From the NCBI GenBank assembly GCA_002412715.1, contig DHVP01000006.1:107415-171414 (forward strand): a stretch of 64,000 nucleotides of DNA, read 5' to 3'. Source of the stretch: Deltaproteobacteria bacterium UBA5205. Lineage in GTDB: Bacteria > Desulfobacterota > Syntrophorhabdia > Syntrophorhabdales > Syntrophorhabdaceae. Shown one piece after another: positions 1 through 8,437 of the stretch (its first letter is position 1; every line of letters starts with the position of its first letter). Made by a program: the position numbers and the translations under genes. Under the pieces are notes generated by a model. The model ran no database searches, had not been told where the DNA came from, and saw only the letters and a program-made list of their open reading frames with translations.

Positions 1-732
1 CACTCCATCGGCGTGTACGGCGGTTTCGCAAGCCATATCGTCGTTCCGACCATCGACCTGTGCCTTGTTCAGGACAAGAAAGGTTATGCTCTGGAACAGC
101 TTGCCGTCGTAGCAGACGCGGTTACGACCCCGTACCAGGCATCTAAAAGAGCAGACCTTCAGCCTGGCGACAACGTCATCATCATCGGCGCAACCGGCGG
201 CGTGGGCGTGTACATGGCCCAGACCGTGAAGGCACTCGGAGCGAAGACCGTCATCGGTATCGCCCGGAACCCCGAGAAACTCAAAAGGGCCCTTGACTAT
301 GGTTGCGACTATGTTATCAGCACCCTCGACAAAACGAACAAAGACGTCGTCGGCGAATGGAGAACCATCTGCAAATCCAATGGCCTTGCCAATACAGGCT
401 GGAAGATCTTCGAGGTCACCGGCTCCAAGGCAGGTCAGGAGCTTGCGCTCGACCTCCTCTCCTTCGTGGGCAAACTTATTCTCGTCGGCTTCGGCATGGC
501 GAAGAGCGAGTACATGTTCTCCAAACTGATGGCCTTCGACGCCGAAATTATCGGCACCTGGGGCTGTCTGCCCGAATACTACCCGATCGTCCTCGACATG
601 GTCCTCAGCAAAAAGATCCAGATCGATCCCTTTGTTGAAGTAAGGCCCATGAGCACGATCGCGGCAACTTTTGACGAGATTCACAAGGCAGGCTCGCCTG
701 CAAAACGTGTTGTCTTGAAACCTGATTTTTAA
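1..732 (+). CDS. bamQ: 6-hydroxycyclohex-1-ene-1-carbonyl-CoA dehydrogenase (5' truncated by window edge)
   Basis: This is a zinc-type medium-chain alcohol dehydrogenase. It probably oxidises 6-hydroxycyclohex-1-ene-1-carbonyl-CoA with NAD+ in the lower benzoyl-CoA pathway in the cytoplasm. The frame is open from base 1, so the N-terminal GroES-like catalytic part lies outside the window; 243 residues remain, against about 360 for the family. A Rossmann motif, GATGGVGVYMAQ, is visible around residue 64, followed by a complete cofactor domain. The specific substrate is inferred from the next gene, 31 bp downstream, which is clearly the ring-opening hydrolase of the same pathway. Sequence alone would only say MDR dehydrogenase. 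Confidence 0.82.
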   Translation, partial: HSIGVYGGFASHIVVPTIDLCLVQDKKGYALEQLAVVADAVTTPYQASKRADLQPGDNVIIIGATGGVGVYMAQTVKALGAKTVIGIARNPEKLKRALDYGCDYVISTLDKTNKDVVGEWRTICKSNGLANTGWKIFEVTGSKAGQELALDLLSFVGKLILVGFGMAKSEYMFSKLMAFDAEIIGTWGCLPEYYPIVLDMVLSKKIQIDPFVEVRPMSTIAATFDEIHKAGSPAKRVVLKPDF

Positions 733-763
733 GGTTCTACACAAAAACTTTTAGGAGGAAAGT

Positions 764-1912
764 ATGGGATTAGAATGGATGCCAAGAGAAGGCGGATTAA
801 AAAACCATGACAGGCACGGTACACAGTGGTGGGGCACGGAAGCTCCCTGCACAGTTTACGAAAAAAGACCTCTGAAGGACCCGAAGGGAAACGTTGTCCC
901 CGGTCTGTTCACCGCGTGGATAAGGCTTAACAACCCGACTCAGTACAATTCCTACACCACAGAGATGGTGAAGGGCGTCATCGCCGGCTTCGAGAATTCC
1001 TCTACCGACCGTTCCGTCGTCGCAACGATATTCACCGGCACGGGACCCAACGCCTTCTGCACCGGCGGCAACACGAAAGAATACTCCGAGTATTACAGCA
1101 TGAGACCCGAAGAATACGGCTCATACATGGAACTTTTCAATAACATGGTTGACTCCATCCTCATGTGCAAGAAACCGGTCATCTGCCGCGTAAACGGTAT
1201 GAGAGTGGCCGGCGGCCAGGAAATCGGCCTTGCCTGTGACCTCGCAATCTCCTCCGACCTCGCCATTTACGGCCAGGCAGGTCCCCGTCACGGTTCAGCC
1301 CCTGTGGGCGGTTCTTCAGACTTCCTCCCCTGGTTCCTTACCGCCGAGGATGCAATGTGGAACTGCGTAAGCTGCGAAATGTGGTCAGCATACAAGATGA
1401 AGGCCAAGAACCTCATCTCCAGAGCCCTCCCCGTCCTGAAAGACGACAAGGGTGCCTGGGTACGGAACCCGCAGGTCATCACCGATGCCTACGTGAAAAA
1501 CGGCGAGATCGTTTACGGCGAGCCTAAATCGGGCCAGGAAGCAAAAGACGCCCGCGCGTGGGTCAACGAGAAGCTGAAAAACAACGACTACGACTTCTCA
1601 CTCATCGACGCGGAAGTCGACAAAGTTGTCTGGACATTCGCCAACCTCTTCCCCGGCTGCCTGATGAAATCCATCGACGGTATCCGCCAGAAGAAAAAAT
1701 CCTACTGGGATGTCATGAAGAACGACCACAGGTACTGGCTGGGAACGAATATGATGGGCGAGGCCTTCGCAGGCTTCGGCGCCTTCAATACCAAGAAGAT
1801 CACCGGCGTGGACACCATCGACTTCATCAAGAACCGCCAGCTCATCGCCGAAGGCGTACTGAACAACGAGGCATACTTCGGAGAAATCCTCGGGAAACCG
1901 CAGGCGAAGTAG
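764..1912 (+). CDS. bamA: 6-oxocyclohex-1-ene-1-carbonyl-CoA hydrolase (ring-opening)
   Basis: A crotonase-superfamily enzyme that hydrolytically opens the alicyclic ring of 6-oxocyclohex-1-ene-1-carbonyl-CoA to give 3-hydroxypimelyl-CoA. BamA is the marker gene of anaerobic aromatic degradation. The 382 residues match the family length. The oxyanion-hole segments are AFCTGGNTKEY (97-107) and VNGMRVAGGQEIGLACDL (143-160), and the N-terminus begins with the family-typical WMPREGGLKNHDRHGTQWWG. An AGGAGG ribosome site precedes the ATG by the usual distance. It follows the dehydrogenase and precedes the dienoyl-CoA hydratase, so three consecutive steps are co-encoded. It is unrelated to the outer-membrane assembly protein of the same name. 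Confidence 0.95.
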   Translation: MGLEWMPREGGLKNHDRHGTQWWGTEAPCTVYEKRPLKDPKGNVVPGLFTAWIRLNNPTQYNSYTTEMVKGVIAGFENSSTDRSVVATIFTGTGPNAFCTGGNTKEYSEYYSMRPEEYGSYMELFNNMVDSILMCKKPVICRVNGMRVAGGQEIGLACDLAISSDLAIYGQAGPRHGSAPVGGSSDFLPWFLTAEDAMWNCVSCEMWSAYKMKAKNLISRALPVLKDDKGAWVRNPQVITDAYVKNGEIVYGEPKSGQEAKDARAWVNEKLKNNDYDFSLIDAEVDKVVWTFANLFPGCLMKSIDGIRQKKKSYWDVMKNDHRYWLGTNMMGEAFAGFGAFNTKKITGVDTIDFIKNRQLIAEGVLNNEAYFGEILGKPQAK

Positions 1913-1927
1913 AAAACCAAAATATCT

Positions 1928-1957
1928 TAGGGGGGATTTTTCCCCCCTATTTTTTTT
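1928..1957 (+). terminator. Intrinsic terminator-like hairpin between bamA and bamR
   Basis: A perfect 9-bp stem (TAGGGGGGA, 1928-1936, with its complement at 1941-1949) and 4-nt loop is followed by eight T residues. It lies inside what otherwise looks like one operon and ends only about 20 bp before the next start codon, so it may act as a partial terminator that lowers bamR expression relative to bamA, or bamR may have its own promoter. Confidence 0.75.
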
Positions 1958-1975
1958 GAAAGAAGGAGATGCATC

Positions 1976-2746
1976 ATGGCCTTTACACATATAGCATTTG
2001 AAAAAAAGAACAAGGTCGCAACGATTACGCTCAACGAACCGGTGTCAAACTGGTTGACCATCCTCATGATGAGGGAGATTAACGAAGCTATCATGGATGT
2101 CAAAAAAGATCCGACGATCCAGCTTCTCGTCTTCGATCACGCCGGCGAAAAGGCGTTTTGTGACGGTGTGGACGTGGCAGATCATACGGCTGACAAGGTC
2201 AACGACATGATCGAGGTCTTCCACGGGATGTTCCGGCTCATGGAAGAACTGGACTGCACCACGGTAGCACTGGTGAACGGAAGGTCCCTGGGCGGCGGAT
2301 GCGAACTCATGAGCTTTTGCGACATCGTCATCGCATCCGAAAAAGCGAAAATCGGCCAGCCCGAGATCGCTGTCGGGGTATTCCCTCCCATCGCCGCGGC
2401 ATGGTTCCCGAAGATCATCGGCCTCAAGAACACCTATGAACTTCTCCTGACGGGCAAGATCATAGGAGCGAAGGAAGCACAGGCAATGGGCCTGGTAAAC
2501 GTCGTTCTGCCCGTGGAGAACTTCAAGGCAGAGGCTGAAAAGTTCATGGCCGACTTCCTGAAACAGAGCAGACCTGTTGCGATGTGGACCAAACGCGCCA
2601 TCAAGGCGGGGCTGAACGTCAATTTCCTCGAAGCGCTGAGAATGTCCGAAATCATCTATCTTGACGGCTGCATGAAAACGAAGGACGCCGCCGAAGGTAT
2701 CAGCGCTTTCATGGAGAAGAGAAAAGCCGTCTGGAAGGACGAGTAA
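1976..2746 (+). CDS. bamR: cyclohexa-1,5-diene-1-carbonyl-CoA hydratase
   Basis: A 256-residue enoyl-CoA hydratase/isomerase family protein. With the two preceding genes, the assignment is the hydratase that adds water to the dienoyl-CoA product of benzoyl-CoA reductase, giving the substrate of BamQ. Crotonase motifs are present: AFCDGVDVADH (60-70) supplies one oxyanion-hole amide and LVNGRSLGGGCELMSFCD (99-116) the other. A strong AAGGAG site lies 8 bp before the ATG. The gene order dehydrogenase-hydrolase-hydratase is common in obligate anaerobes. A generic enoyl-CoA hydratase cannot be ruled out from sequence alone, but context makes it unlikely. Confidence 0.88.
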   Translation: MAFTHIAFEKKNKVATITLNEPVSNWLTILMMREINEAIMDVKKDPTIQLLVFDHAGEKAFCDGVDVADHTADKVNDMIEVFHGMFRLMEELDCTTVALVNGRSLGGGCELMSFCDIVIASEKAKIGQPEIAVGVFPPIAAAWFPKIIGLKNTYELLLTGKIIGAKEAQAMGLVNVVLPVENFKAEAEKFMADFLKQSRPVAMWTKRAIKAGLNVNFLEALRMSEIIYLDGCMKTKDAAEGISAFMEKRKAVWKDE

Positions 2747-2754
2747 CGGGCAGT

Positions 2755-3927
2755 ATGAGATACGCACCAAAAGAAGAACTGGATGCACGAATCGGTAAAC
2801 TGAAGACATTAATGGAAAAGGCCTCTCTCGATGGGGCCTTTTTCCATTACAAGATCGATTATTATTACCTGTCCGGCACGATGCAGGATTCGCTCCTCTA
2901 TGTTCCTGTAGACTCGGACCCCATTCTTTTCGTCAAGCGAGAGATATCGAGGGCACGCAGGGAATCCGGTCTTGAGAACATAGTGCCTTACCGTTCGATC
3001 AAAGACATCCCCCAGCACGTGAAACCGATGAAGCGCCTGGGAATGCAGCTTGACGTGATACCATACAACGACGTCATAAAATTCAGGAACATCATCGGTG
3101 ATGTCGAGTTCATTGACTGTTCTCCCCTGACGAAGGAGATCCGCAAGTACAAGTCTCCATTTGAGATAGGCCTTATGGAGAAGGCTGCCGAGATCGCCAG
3201 GAAGGTCTACGCGAGGGTGCCGGAATTCCTTCACGAAGGCGCCACAGAGATAGAGGTGGGGGGCCGGATGGAGGCCTACGCCAAATCTCTGGGCCATGAG
3301 GGTCTGCTACGGGTCCGCTCCCTCAATTATGAGGCCTACACGTGGCACATCCTCAGCGGACGTACCGGGTCCATCGTGAGCCAGTCAGACTCACCCATGG
3401 GCGGGCTCGGACTGTCTCCCGCTTTCCCCGTCGGAGCAAGCTTCAAAAAGATCAAAAAGAACGAACCCATTCTTGTCGATTTCGGCATCTGCTACCATGG
3501 TTACCAGGTAGACCAGACCAGAATGTTCGCCATCGGCTCCATGCCCGATATCTTCGTCAGGGCATACGAGGTCTGCAAGGAGATCCACGACCGCGTCCTT
3601 GGCAAGGTGACACAGGGGTATACAAGCAGGGAACTCTTTGAATACTCCAGAGACCTTGCCGATAAGCTCGGATACGGGGACTATTACCTCGGGTACAAAC
3701 CCCACAAGGTGAGGTTCCTGGGTCACGGAATTGGTATCGAGCTCGCGGAGTTTCCTTACATAGCCGCCACCCACACCTATTCCATTGAAGAAGGTGCCGT
3801 CTTTGCCATCGAACCAAAAATGGTCTTCCCGAAGAAGGGTTGCTGCGGATACGAAAACACTGTCCACTACACGAACGGAAAATGCCGGATAATCACTGAT
3901 ATTGATGAAAACATCATTATCGTATGA
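2755..3927 (+). CDS. M24 family metallopeptidase (Xaa-Pro aminopeptidase-like)
   Basis: A 390-residue protein with a creatinase-like N-terminal domain and a pita-bread catalytic domain. All five dinuclear metal ligands are visible: D242 in LVDFG, D253 in VDQTR, H324 in FLGHGIG, E353 in AIEPK and E367 in GYENT, so it should be an active metal-dependent hydrolase. The likely activity is cleavage of N-terminal Xaa-Pro bonds in the cytoplasm; the exact substrate is unknown. It begins 8 bp after bamR and overlaps the next gene by 4 bp (ATGA), so it is co-transcribed with the benzoyl-CoA genes, although no metabolic link is evident. Confidence 0.85.
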   Translation: MRYAPKEELDARIGKLKTLMEKASLDGAFFHYKIDYYYLSGTMQDSLLYVPVDSDPILFVKREISRARRESGLENIVPYRSIKDIPQHVKPMKRLGMQLDVIPYNDVIKFRNIIGDVEFIDCSPLTKEIRKYKSPFEIGLMEKAAEIARKVYARVPEFLHEGATEIEVGGRMEAYAKSLGHEGLLRVRSLNYEAYTWHILSGRTGSIVSQSDSPMGGLGLSPAFPVGASFKKIKKNEPILVDFGICYHGYQVDQTRMFAIGSMPDIFVRAYEVCKEIHDRVLGKVTQGYTSRELFEYSRDLADKLGYGDYYLGYKPHKVRFLGHGIGIELAEFPYIAATHTYSIEEGAVFAIEPKMVFPKKGCCGYENTVHYTNGKCRIITDIDENIIIV

Positions 3928-4721
3928 AATATATCTTTTCTACCGGTTGTCTGTACCATCTTCCCATTGAGGAGATATTTTTGCTCGCCCGCGAAGGGGG
4001 GTTTGACGGGTGCGAGGTTGTCATAGACCAGCGCTTTATGAATGACGGCTACCTGGACAGGGTACAAGCGTGCAGGGAGATACTTCCCATTCATACCATA
4101 CACGCCCCTTTCCTGAAAATGAAGAAATGGGGAACAAAGGTAAACGAGCTGAAGAGGACCATCGACATTGCGACGGTTCTGGAAGCAAGCGTGGTCAATT
4201 TTCATCCTCCCGCCTGGCTGACTATGGAAATAAGCTTTACCCGGTGGCTTAACAGTATCCGTGACTTCCAGAAAGAACTCGATTGCGGCGATATAGCGCT
4301 TACCATCGAAAACATGCCGCGCTCAGGCAAGCGCCTCATGCTTGCTTCATACATACTTAACGATATCAATGACCTGATTGTCTTCGGCGAGGAGCACAAC
4401 CTCTATTTCACCTTCGATACAACTCATCTTGCCAGCTTCGGGACAGACATCATCGCCCCCTTCATAAAGGTCTTCAAGACCGGTCGACTGCGCAATATCC
4501 ATCTCAGCGATTCCTCCGACCAGGAAAGCCATCTTTTTCTCGGCCGGGGAGAACTCCCCATCGCCAGGTTTCTCAACACAGTCCGGAGACTTGGCTACGA
4601 CGGTATGATAACCTTCGAGGTATCGCCCGGGGAGCTGCCGAAAACAAGGGGATGGCTGGTAAAACTCATCGAATATCAGCTCCGGTTGATCAGGCTCCAT
4701 ACCGGGGCGGTCCTGGTGTAA
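3924..4721 (+). CDS. Sugar phosphate isomerase/epimerase-type TIM-barrel protein
   Basis: A 265-residue protein of the xylose isomerase-like/AP endonuclease 2 TIM-barrel superfamily. Recognisable elements are the N-terminal FSTGCLYHLPIEEIFLLARE strand-helix, the segments VNFHPP, LTIENMP and FTFDTTH, and IHLSDS and ITFEVSPGE near the C-terminus, which hold the usual His/Glu/Asp metal ligands. The reaction is not identifiable; family members include hexulose epimerases, inosose dehydratases and endonuclease IV-like enzymes. The start codon overlaps the peptidase stop (ATGA), which indicates translational coupling, and radA begins 1 bp after its stop. Confidence 0.75.
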   Translation: MKYIFSTGCLYHLPIEEIFLLAREGGFDGCEVVIDQRFMNDGYLDRVQACREILPIHTIHAPFLKMKKWGTKVNELKRTIDIATVLEASVVNFHPPAWLTMEISFTRWLNSIRDFQKELDCGDIALTIENMPRSGKRLMLASYILNDINDLIVFGEEHNLYFTFDTTHLASFGTDIIAPFIKVFKTGRLRNIHLSDSSDQESHLFLGRGELPIARFLNTVRRLGYDGMITFEVSPGELPKTRGWLVKLIEYQLRLIRLHTGAVLV

Positions 4722-4722
4722 A

Positions 4723-6054
4723 ATGGCAAAAAAAACCCTCTTTGTCTGCGCTGCCTGCGGATACGAAACATTGAAATGGCTCGGAAAATGCCCCATGTGC
4801 CAGGGATGGGATACGTTCAAGGAGGTCGCGCCCGTCTCAAGGGCTGATGGCAAAGAGCCGCGGCGCCCGGTCATCCTGTCCGATGAGGAGCTTGCCGATG
4901 AAGAGCGGGTAGCGTCGGGCATAGGAGAAATGGACCGTGTCCTCGGCGGGGGTATGACGATAGGGTCGGCCATTCTGCTGGGCGGCGACCCCGGTATAGG
5001 AAAGACGACGCTATGCTTTGAGATCGCATCCAGGCTGACGGAACTCGGGCTCAATGTACTCTACGTCTCGGGCGAGGAATCTCTCAGACAACTGGCTTCC
5101 CGAAAGAAAAGGTTGGGAATCAAGGCCGCCTTCGCTTTTCTTACCTCGAATCACCTCGATGATGTCATATCGGCAATCACGGAGAAACACTATGCCCTGG
5201 TCATCGTCGATTCGGTCCAATCCGTCTATAACCCCAAGCTGCCCATGTTGCCCGGCAGCATGGGCCAGGTCAAGGACGTTTCCACGCGCCTCACGATGGA
5301 AGCGAAGGCCCTCGACACGAGCCTCATCTTCATAGGCCATGTCACAAAGGAAGGTGTCATAGCAGGACCAAAGGTCTTGGAACACATGGTCGATACCGTC
5401 CTGTACTTCGAAGGCGACAAAATGCTCCCCTACCGGATCCTGAGGACGATCAAGAACCGCTACGGCGCCATCGAGGAAGTAGGAATATTCCAAATGACAG
5501 GCGAGGGTCTTATAAGTGTCGAGAACCCATCGCAGTTCTTCATCTCGCAGAGAGGCGACATCGGCGAAGGAAGCAGCCTCTTCCCCTATATCACCGGATC
5601 ACGGCCCATCGTCCTCGAGGTCCAGGCCATCACCCAGAAGACGAACTTTTCCATCCCGAGGCGGCTTTCCCTCGGCTACGACGTGAATCGTCTTTTCATC
5701 CTCATCTCCGTCATTGAGAAGACTGTAGGGAAACCCTTCTTTGATAGGGACATCTACGTCAATGTAACGGGGGGGATGAAGGTAAACGAACCTGCCATCG
5801 ACCTCTCCGTGGCTGCATCCATACTGTCCAGCTACAAGGAGGTGACTCTCGGCCAAGACTCTGCGTTCTTCGGCGAAGTGGGCCTTACCGGTGAGATCAG
5901 AAAAACAGTGAACATGGACCTTAGAATCAAGGAATGTCAGCGAATAGGTATCAAGCGCATCTTCTGCCCGGGTGATGTTCGGCATTCCGACGGTATAGAG
6001 ATAGTAACCGTAAGAAATGTAAGGGAATTGGTGAAGAAGATAGGTAATGGGTAA
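4723..6054 (+). CDS. radA: DNA repair protein RadA
   Basis: A RecA-like ATPase with a C-terminal Lon-type domain that promotes branch migration in recombinational repair. The N-terminus has the C4 zinc finger (C9, C12, C23, C26), then Walker A GGDPGIGKTT (87-96), the RadA-specific KNRYGA motif, and a Lon-like domain from about residue 290. The length of 443 is normal. It follows the TIM-barrel gene by 1 bp. The last codons, IGNG-stop, are formed by the start of a 7-bp repeat array, so the native C-terminus may have been replaced by repeat sequence. Confidence 0.96.
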   Translation: MAKKTLFVCAACGYETLKWLGKCPMCQGWDTFKEVAPVSRADGKEPRRPVILSDEELADEERVASGIGEMDRVLGGGMTIGSAILLGGDPGIGKTTLCFEIASRLTELGLNVLYVSGEESLRQLASRKKRLGIKAAFAFLTSNHLDDVISAITEKHYALVIVDSVQSVYNPKLPMLPGSMGQVKDVSTRLTMEAKALDTSLIFIGHVTKEGVIAGPKVLEHMVDTVLYFEGDKMLPYRILRTIKNRYGAIEEVGIFQMTGEGLISVENPSQFFISQRGDIGEGSSLFPYITGSRPIVLEVQAITQKTNFSIPRRLSLGYDVNRLFILISVIEKTVGKPFFDRDIYVNVTGGMKVNEPAIDLSVAASILSSYKEVTLGQDSAFFGEVGLTGEIRKTVNMDLRIKECQRIGIKRIFCPGDVRHSDGIEIVTVRNVRELVKKIGNG

Positions 6055-6128
6055 TAGGTTATAGGTGATGGGGACCGACACCATAATGCAATGCCTATAA
6101 CCCATTACCTATAACCTATTTACCTATC
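6039..6128. repeat. Facing pair of degenerate heptamer arrays
   Basis: About five 7-bp units of TAATGGG/TTATAGG type (6039-6073) face about five units of the reverse type (CCTATAA, CCCATTA; 6094-6128) across a 20-bp spacer, so the transcript can fold into a long hairpin. The left array contains the radA stop codon (6052-6054). The array lies between convergent genes and may serve as a shared 3'-end structure. It belongs to the dispersed family seen at eight or more places in the window. Confidence 0.85.
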
Positions 6129-6130
6129 TT

Positions 6131-6586
6131 TTAAGGCATCTTGAATTCTTTTCCCTTCGGACGGATGGTCATTACCGGGCAGGGTGATTTTCTTACCACC
6201 TTTTCAGCCACGTTGCCAATGAGGATGTGTTCGATGCCGCTGCGGCCGTGAGTACCCATAACGATGAGGTCCATCCCTTCAGATTTAGCATAATCGATAA
6301 TCTCTACAAAGGCGACACCAGTCTTGACGACCCTCTTGATCTCAATATCGACGTGCTTCAACATCTTCCCAAAGTCCCTTTCAACCTCGTCCTGGATGTT
6401 TTTCTCCACCGCCACGAGGTTTTCCGGGGTAAGGAAGGATTCATAAGGCGTGAAATAGGTCAGGTTGGGTATCACGTGGAGCACATGGAGTTCGGCGCCA
6501 TACCGCTTCGCGATGTCAGCGGCATAGGTAATGACTTCCTCTGTGAATTTGGAAAAATCCACCGGACAAAGTATCTTCTTGAACAT
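6131..6586 (-). CDS. Universal stress protein (UspA family)
   Basis: A 151-residue single-domain Usp. The C-terminal nucleotide-binding motif G-X2-G-X9-G is present in MGTHGRSGIEHILIGN, and the N-terminus KKILCPVDFSKFTEEVI is typical, so an ATP-binding stress-response role is expected. A GGAGGG ribosome site is placed well before the ATG. It is monocistronic, with its own promoter upstream (6617-6645), and is convergent with radA across the heptamer arrays. Confidence 0.93.
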   Translation of the reverse strand: MFKKILCPVDFSKFTEEVITYAADIAKRYGAELHVLHVIPNLTYFTPYESFLTPENLVAVEKNIQDEVERDFGKMLKHVDIEIKRVVKTGVAFVEIIDYAKSEGMDLIVMGTHGRSGIEHILIGNVAEKVVRKSPCPVMTIRPKGKEFKMP

Positions 6587-6616
6587 TGAGGACCCCCTCC
6601 TTCATGTAGTAAATCT

Positions 6617-6645
6617 CTTATATAATCACTTTGCCCTTTAGTCAA
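6617..6645 (-). promoter_or_regulatory. Sigma-70 promoter for the universal stress gene
   Basis: Read on the minus strand, TTGACT (6645-6640) is followed after 17 bp by TATAAG (6622-6617), about 30 bp before the start codon. This is a good housekeeping-type promoter. Confidence 0.7.
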
Positions 6646-6703
6646 TCCAATTCTCTCCGATAATTCTCTTCGTGGCAGAATTCACAAAGACGGAAAATCA
6701 GCC

Positions 6704-6733
6704 TTGACAAAAATACCCCCCGATTGCTATATT
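6704..6733 (+). promoter_or_regulatory. Sigma-70 promoter of rpoD
   Basis: A perfect TTGACA (6704-6709) and TATATT (6728-6733) are separated by 18 bp. Transcription would start near 6740 and run through the hairpin at 6762-6797 before reaching rpoD. Confidence 0.75.
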
Positions 6734-6761
6734 TATTCTATAGATACGGAGAAGAACCAAG

Positions 6762-6797
6762 AAAATGCCCTAGAACCAACCAGTTAGGGCATTTTTT
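6762..6797 (+). terminator. Leader terminator (possible attenuator) before rpoD
   Basis: A perfect 11-bp stem, AAAATGCCCTA (6762-6772) with its complement at 6785-6795, a 12-nt loop and a run of T residues lie between the promoter at 6704-6733 and the rpoD start at 6814. It could end upstream transcripts, but because a good promoter lies before it, it may attenuate rpoD transcription. Confidence 0.75.
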
Positions 6798-6813
6798 ACT
6801 GTCCGGAGAATAG

Positions 6814-8331
6814 ATGACGATAAAAAATCATAGTGAGATCCAACATCTCGTAGACATCGGAACTGAAAAAGGATACCTGACTCCAGACGAAATTAACGAC
6901 TATTTGCCCCAGAACATCTTTTCCCCCGAGGATATTGAAGATATTTTTGACTTCCTTACCGAATCCAACATCGATATCGTCGATACGATCAAAGAAAAGG
7001 TAGAAGCCACCCCCGAAGAAGAGTCTCAGGAATGGGGCGAAATGGAGCGGTTTCCTTCGGAGCGGACCGATAATATTATCTGGGCCTATCTCAAAGACAT
7101 CGGCCGGGTATCCCTTCTCAATTCGGAAGAAGAGTACATGATCGCCAAGAGGATCGAGGATGGAGAGCGGATGATCAGAAACCTCCTCTTCGACCTACCT
7201 CACGCTATCCAGGAACTCATGGATATAGCTTCGCTTTTGAAAAAAGAGGCCATCAACATCGTCGATGTGGTCAAGAACATCGACGAACTGAACTATACAA
7301 AGAAAGATGAGGACAAGTACAGGAAGAAGACAGTCTCCCTCATCAACAGCATCAAGAACCAGCACGTGAAGAAGGAAGAGCTGCGGAAAAACTCCGTTAA
7401 GGTCAACGAGGCGACCAAGAAACTCAATGAGAAGAAGCTCAACGCCCTTGAAAAGAAGGTCGAGGAAAATCTCATAAACCTTAATCTTAACAAAAAGGTC
7501 CTCGAGGAGATTATCCGCAAAGTCCAGAGACAGCTCAAATTCATGGACGACAAAGAGGCGCGGAAGGTAAAAAAACGGCTGATGCAGATCGGAGAGATCG
7601 AAAATGGTCTCAAAACCGTGAAAAACCGCCTCATACAGGCCAACCTCAGGCTGGTCATCAATATCGCAAAAAAGTACCTCAACCGGGGGCTTTCCTTTCT
7701 GGACCTTATCCAGGAAGGCAACATGGGACTCATGAAGGCGGCTGAAAAGTACGACTACCAGAAGGGATACAAGTTCTCAACGTATTCTACATGGTGGATT
7801 CGTCAGGCCATTACCAGGGCCATAGCCGACTATGCGCGTACGATACGGGTCCCTGTTCATGTCCTCGAGACAATGAACAAGATAACCAAGGTCACCATCT
7901 CCCTCTTTCAGGAGCTTGGACGGGAACCGAACCTCGACGAGATATCTCTAAAGGCCGGTCTTCCGCTTGAAAAAGTAAGAAAGATCATGAAGGTCTCCAA
8001 CGAGCCCATCTCGATTGAAACGCCCATAGGCGACGATGAATCTAAACTCGGGGACTTCATTGCAGATCCTAAGTCACCCTCACCTTTCAATGAACTCGTC
8101 AGTATATCTCTCAAGGAGGAGATCGACAAAGTCCTCTCCACTCTGACACCGCGCGAAGAGAAGGTCATACGAATGAGGCTCGGTATCGGCGAAAAGACTG
8201 ATTACACTCTTGAAGAGGTCGGCGAGGTCTTCGGGCTGACCCGTGAGCGCATCCGCCAGATCGAGGCAAAAGCCCTGCGCAAACTGAAACACCCTTCGAG
8301 GCGCAAGAGACTGGAAAGTTTTCTGGAATAA
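6814..8331 (+). CDS. rpoD: RNA polymerase primary sigma factor (RpoD, sigma-70)
   Basis: A 505-residue primary sigma factor. Region 1.1-like sequence occupies the first 80 residues. Region 2 includes NLRLVINIAKKYLNRGLSFLD and the -10-binding GYKFSTYSTWWIRQAITRAI. Region 4.2, VFGLTRERIRQIEAKALRKL, is at the C-terminus for -35 recognition. It is shorter than the E. coli protein because the non-conserved insertion after region 1.2 is reduced, although a lysine-rich helical segment (about residues 150-255) remains. GGAG lies before the ATG. It is followed by a terminator and stands alone, without dnaG in front of it. Confidence 0.96.
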   Translation: MTIKNHSEIQHLVDIGTEKGYLTPDEINDYLPQNIFSPEDIEDIFDFLTESNIDIVDTIKEKVEATPEEESQEWGEMERFPSERTDNIIWAYLKDIGRVSLLNSEEEYMIAKRIEDGERMIRNLLFDLPHAIQELMDIASLLKKEAINIVDVVKNIDELNYTKKDEDKYRKKTVSLINSIKNQHVKKEELRKNSVKVNEATKKLNEKKLNALEKKVEENLINLNLNKKVLEEIIRKVQRQLKFMDDKEARKVKKRLMQIGEIENGLKTVKNRLIQANLRLVINIAKKYLNRGLSFLDLIQEGNMGLMKAAEKYDYQKGYKFSTYSTWWIRQAITRAIADYARTIRVPVHVLETMNKITKVTISLFQELGREPNLDEISLKAGLPLEKVRKIMKVSNEPISIETPIGDDESKLGDFIADPKSPSPFNELVSISLKEEIDKVLSTLTPREEKVIRMRLGIGEKTDYTLEEVGEVFGLTRERIRQIEAKALRKLKHPSRRKRLESFLE

Positions 8332-8381
8332 CAGGATTTCGAGTGAAGGCGATTGATTATCGCCTCTCATCCTTGCTCGTG

Positions 8382-8426
8382 ATAGGTCCAACAGGTCATT
8401 AAAACCCTGCAGGACCTATTTTTTTG
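8382..8426 (+). terminator. Intrinsic terminator after rpoD
   Basis: ATAGGTCC (8382-8389) pairs with GGACCTAT (8412-8419) and is followed by a T-run. A second small hairpin, GGCGAT/ATCGCC, lies just before it at 8348-8364. Confidence 0.75.
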
Positions 8427-8437
8427 TTTTCCTGATT

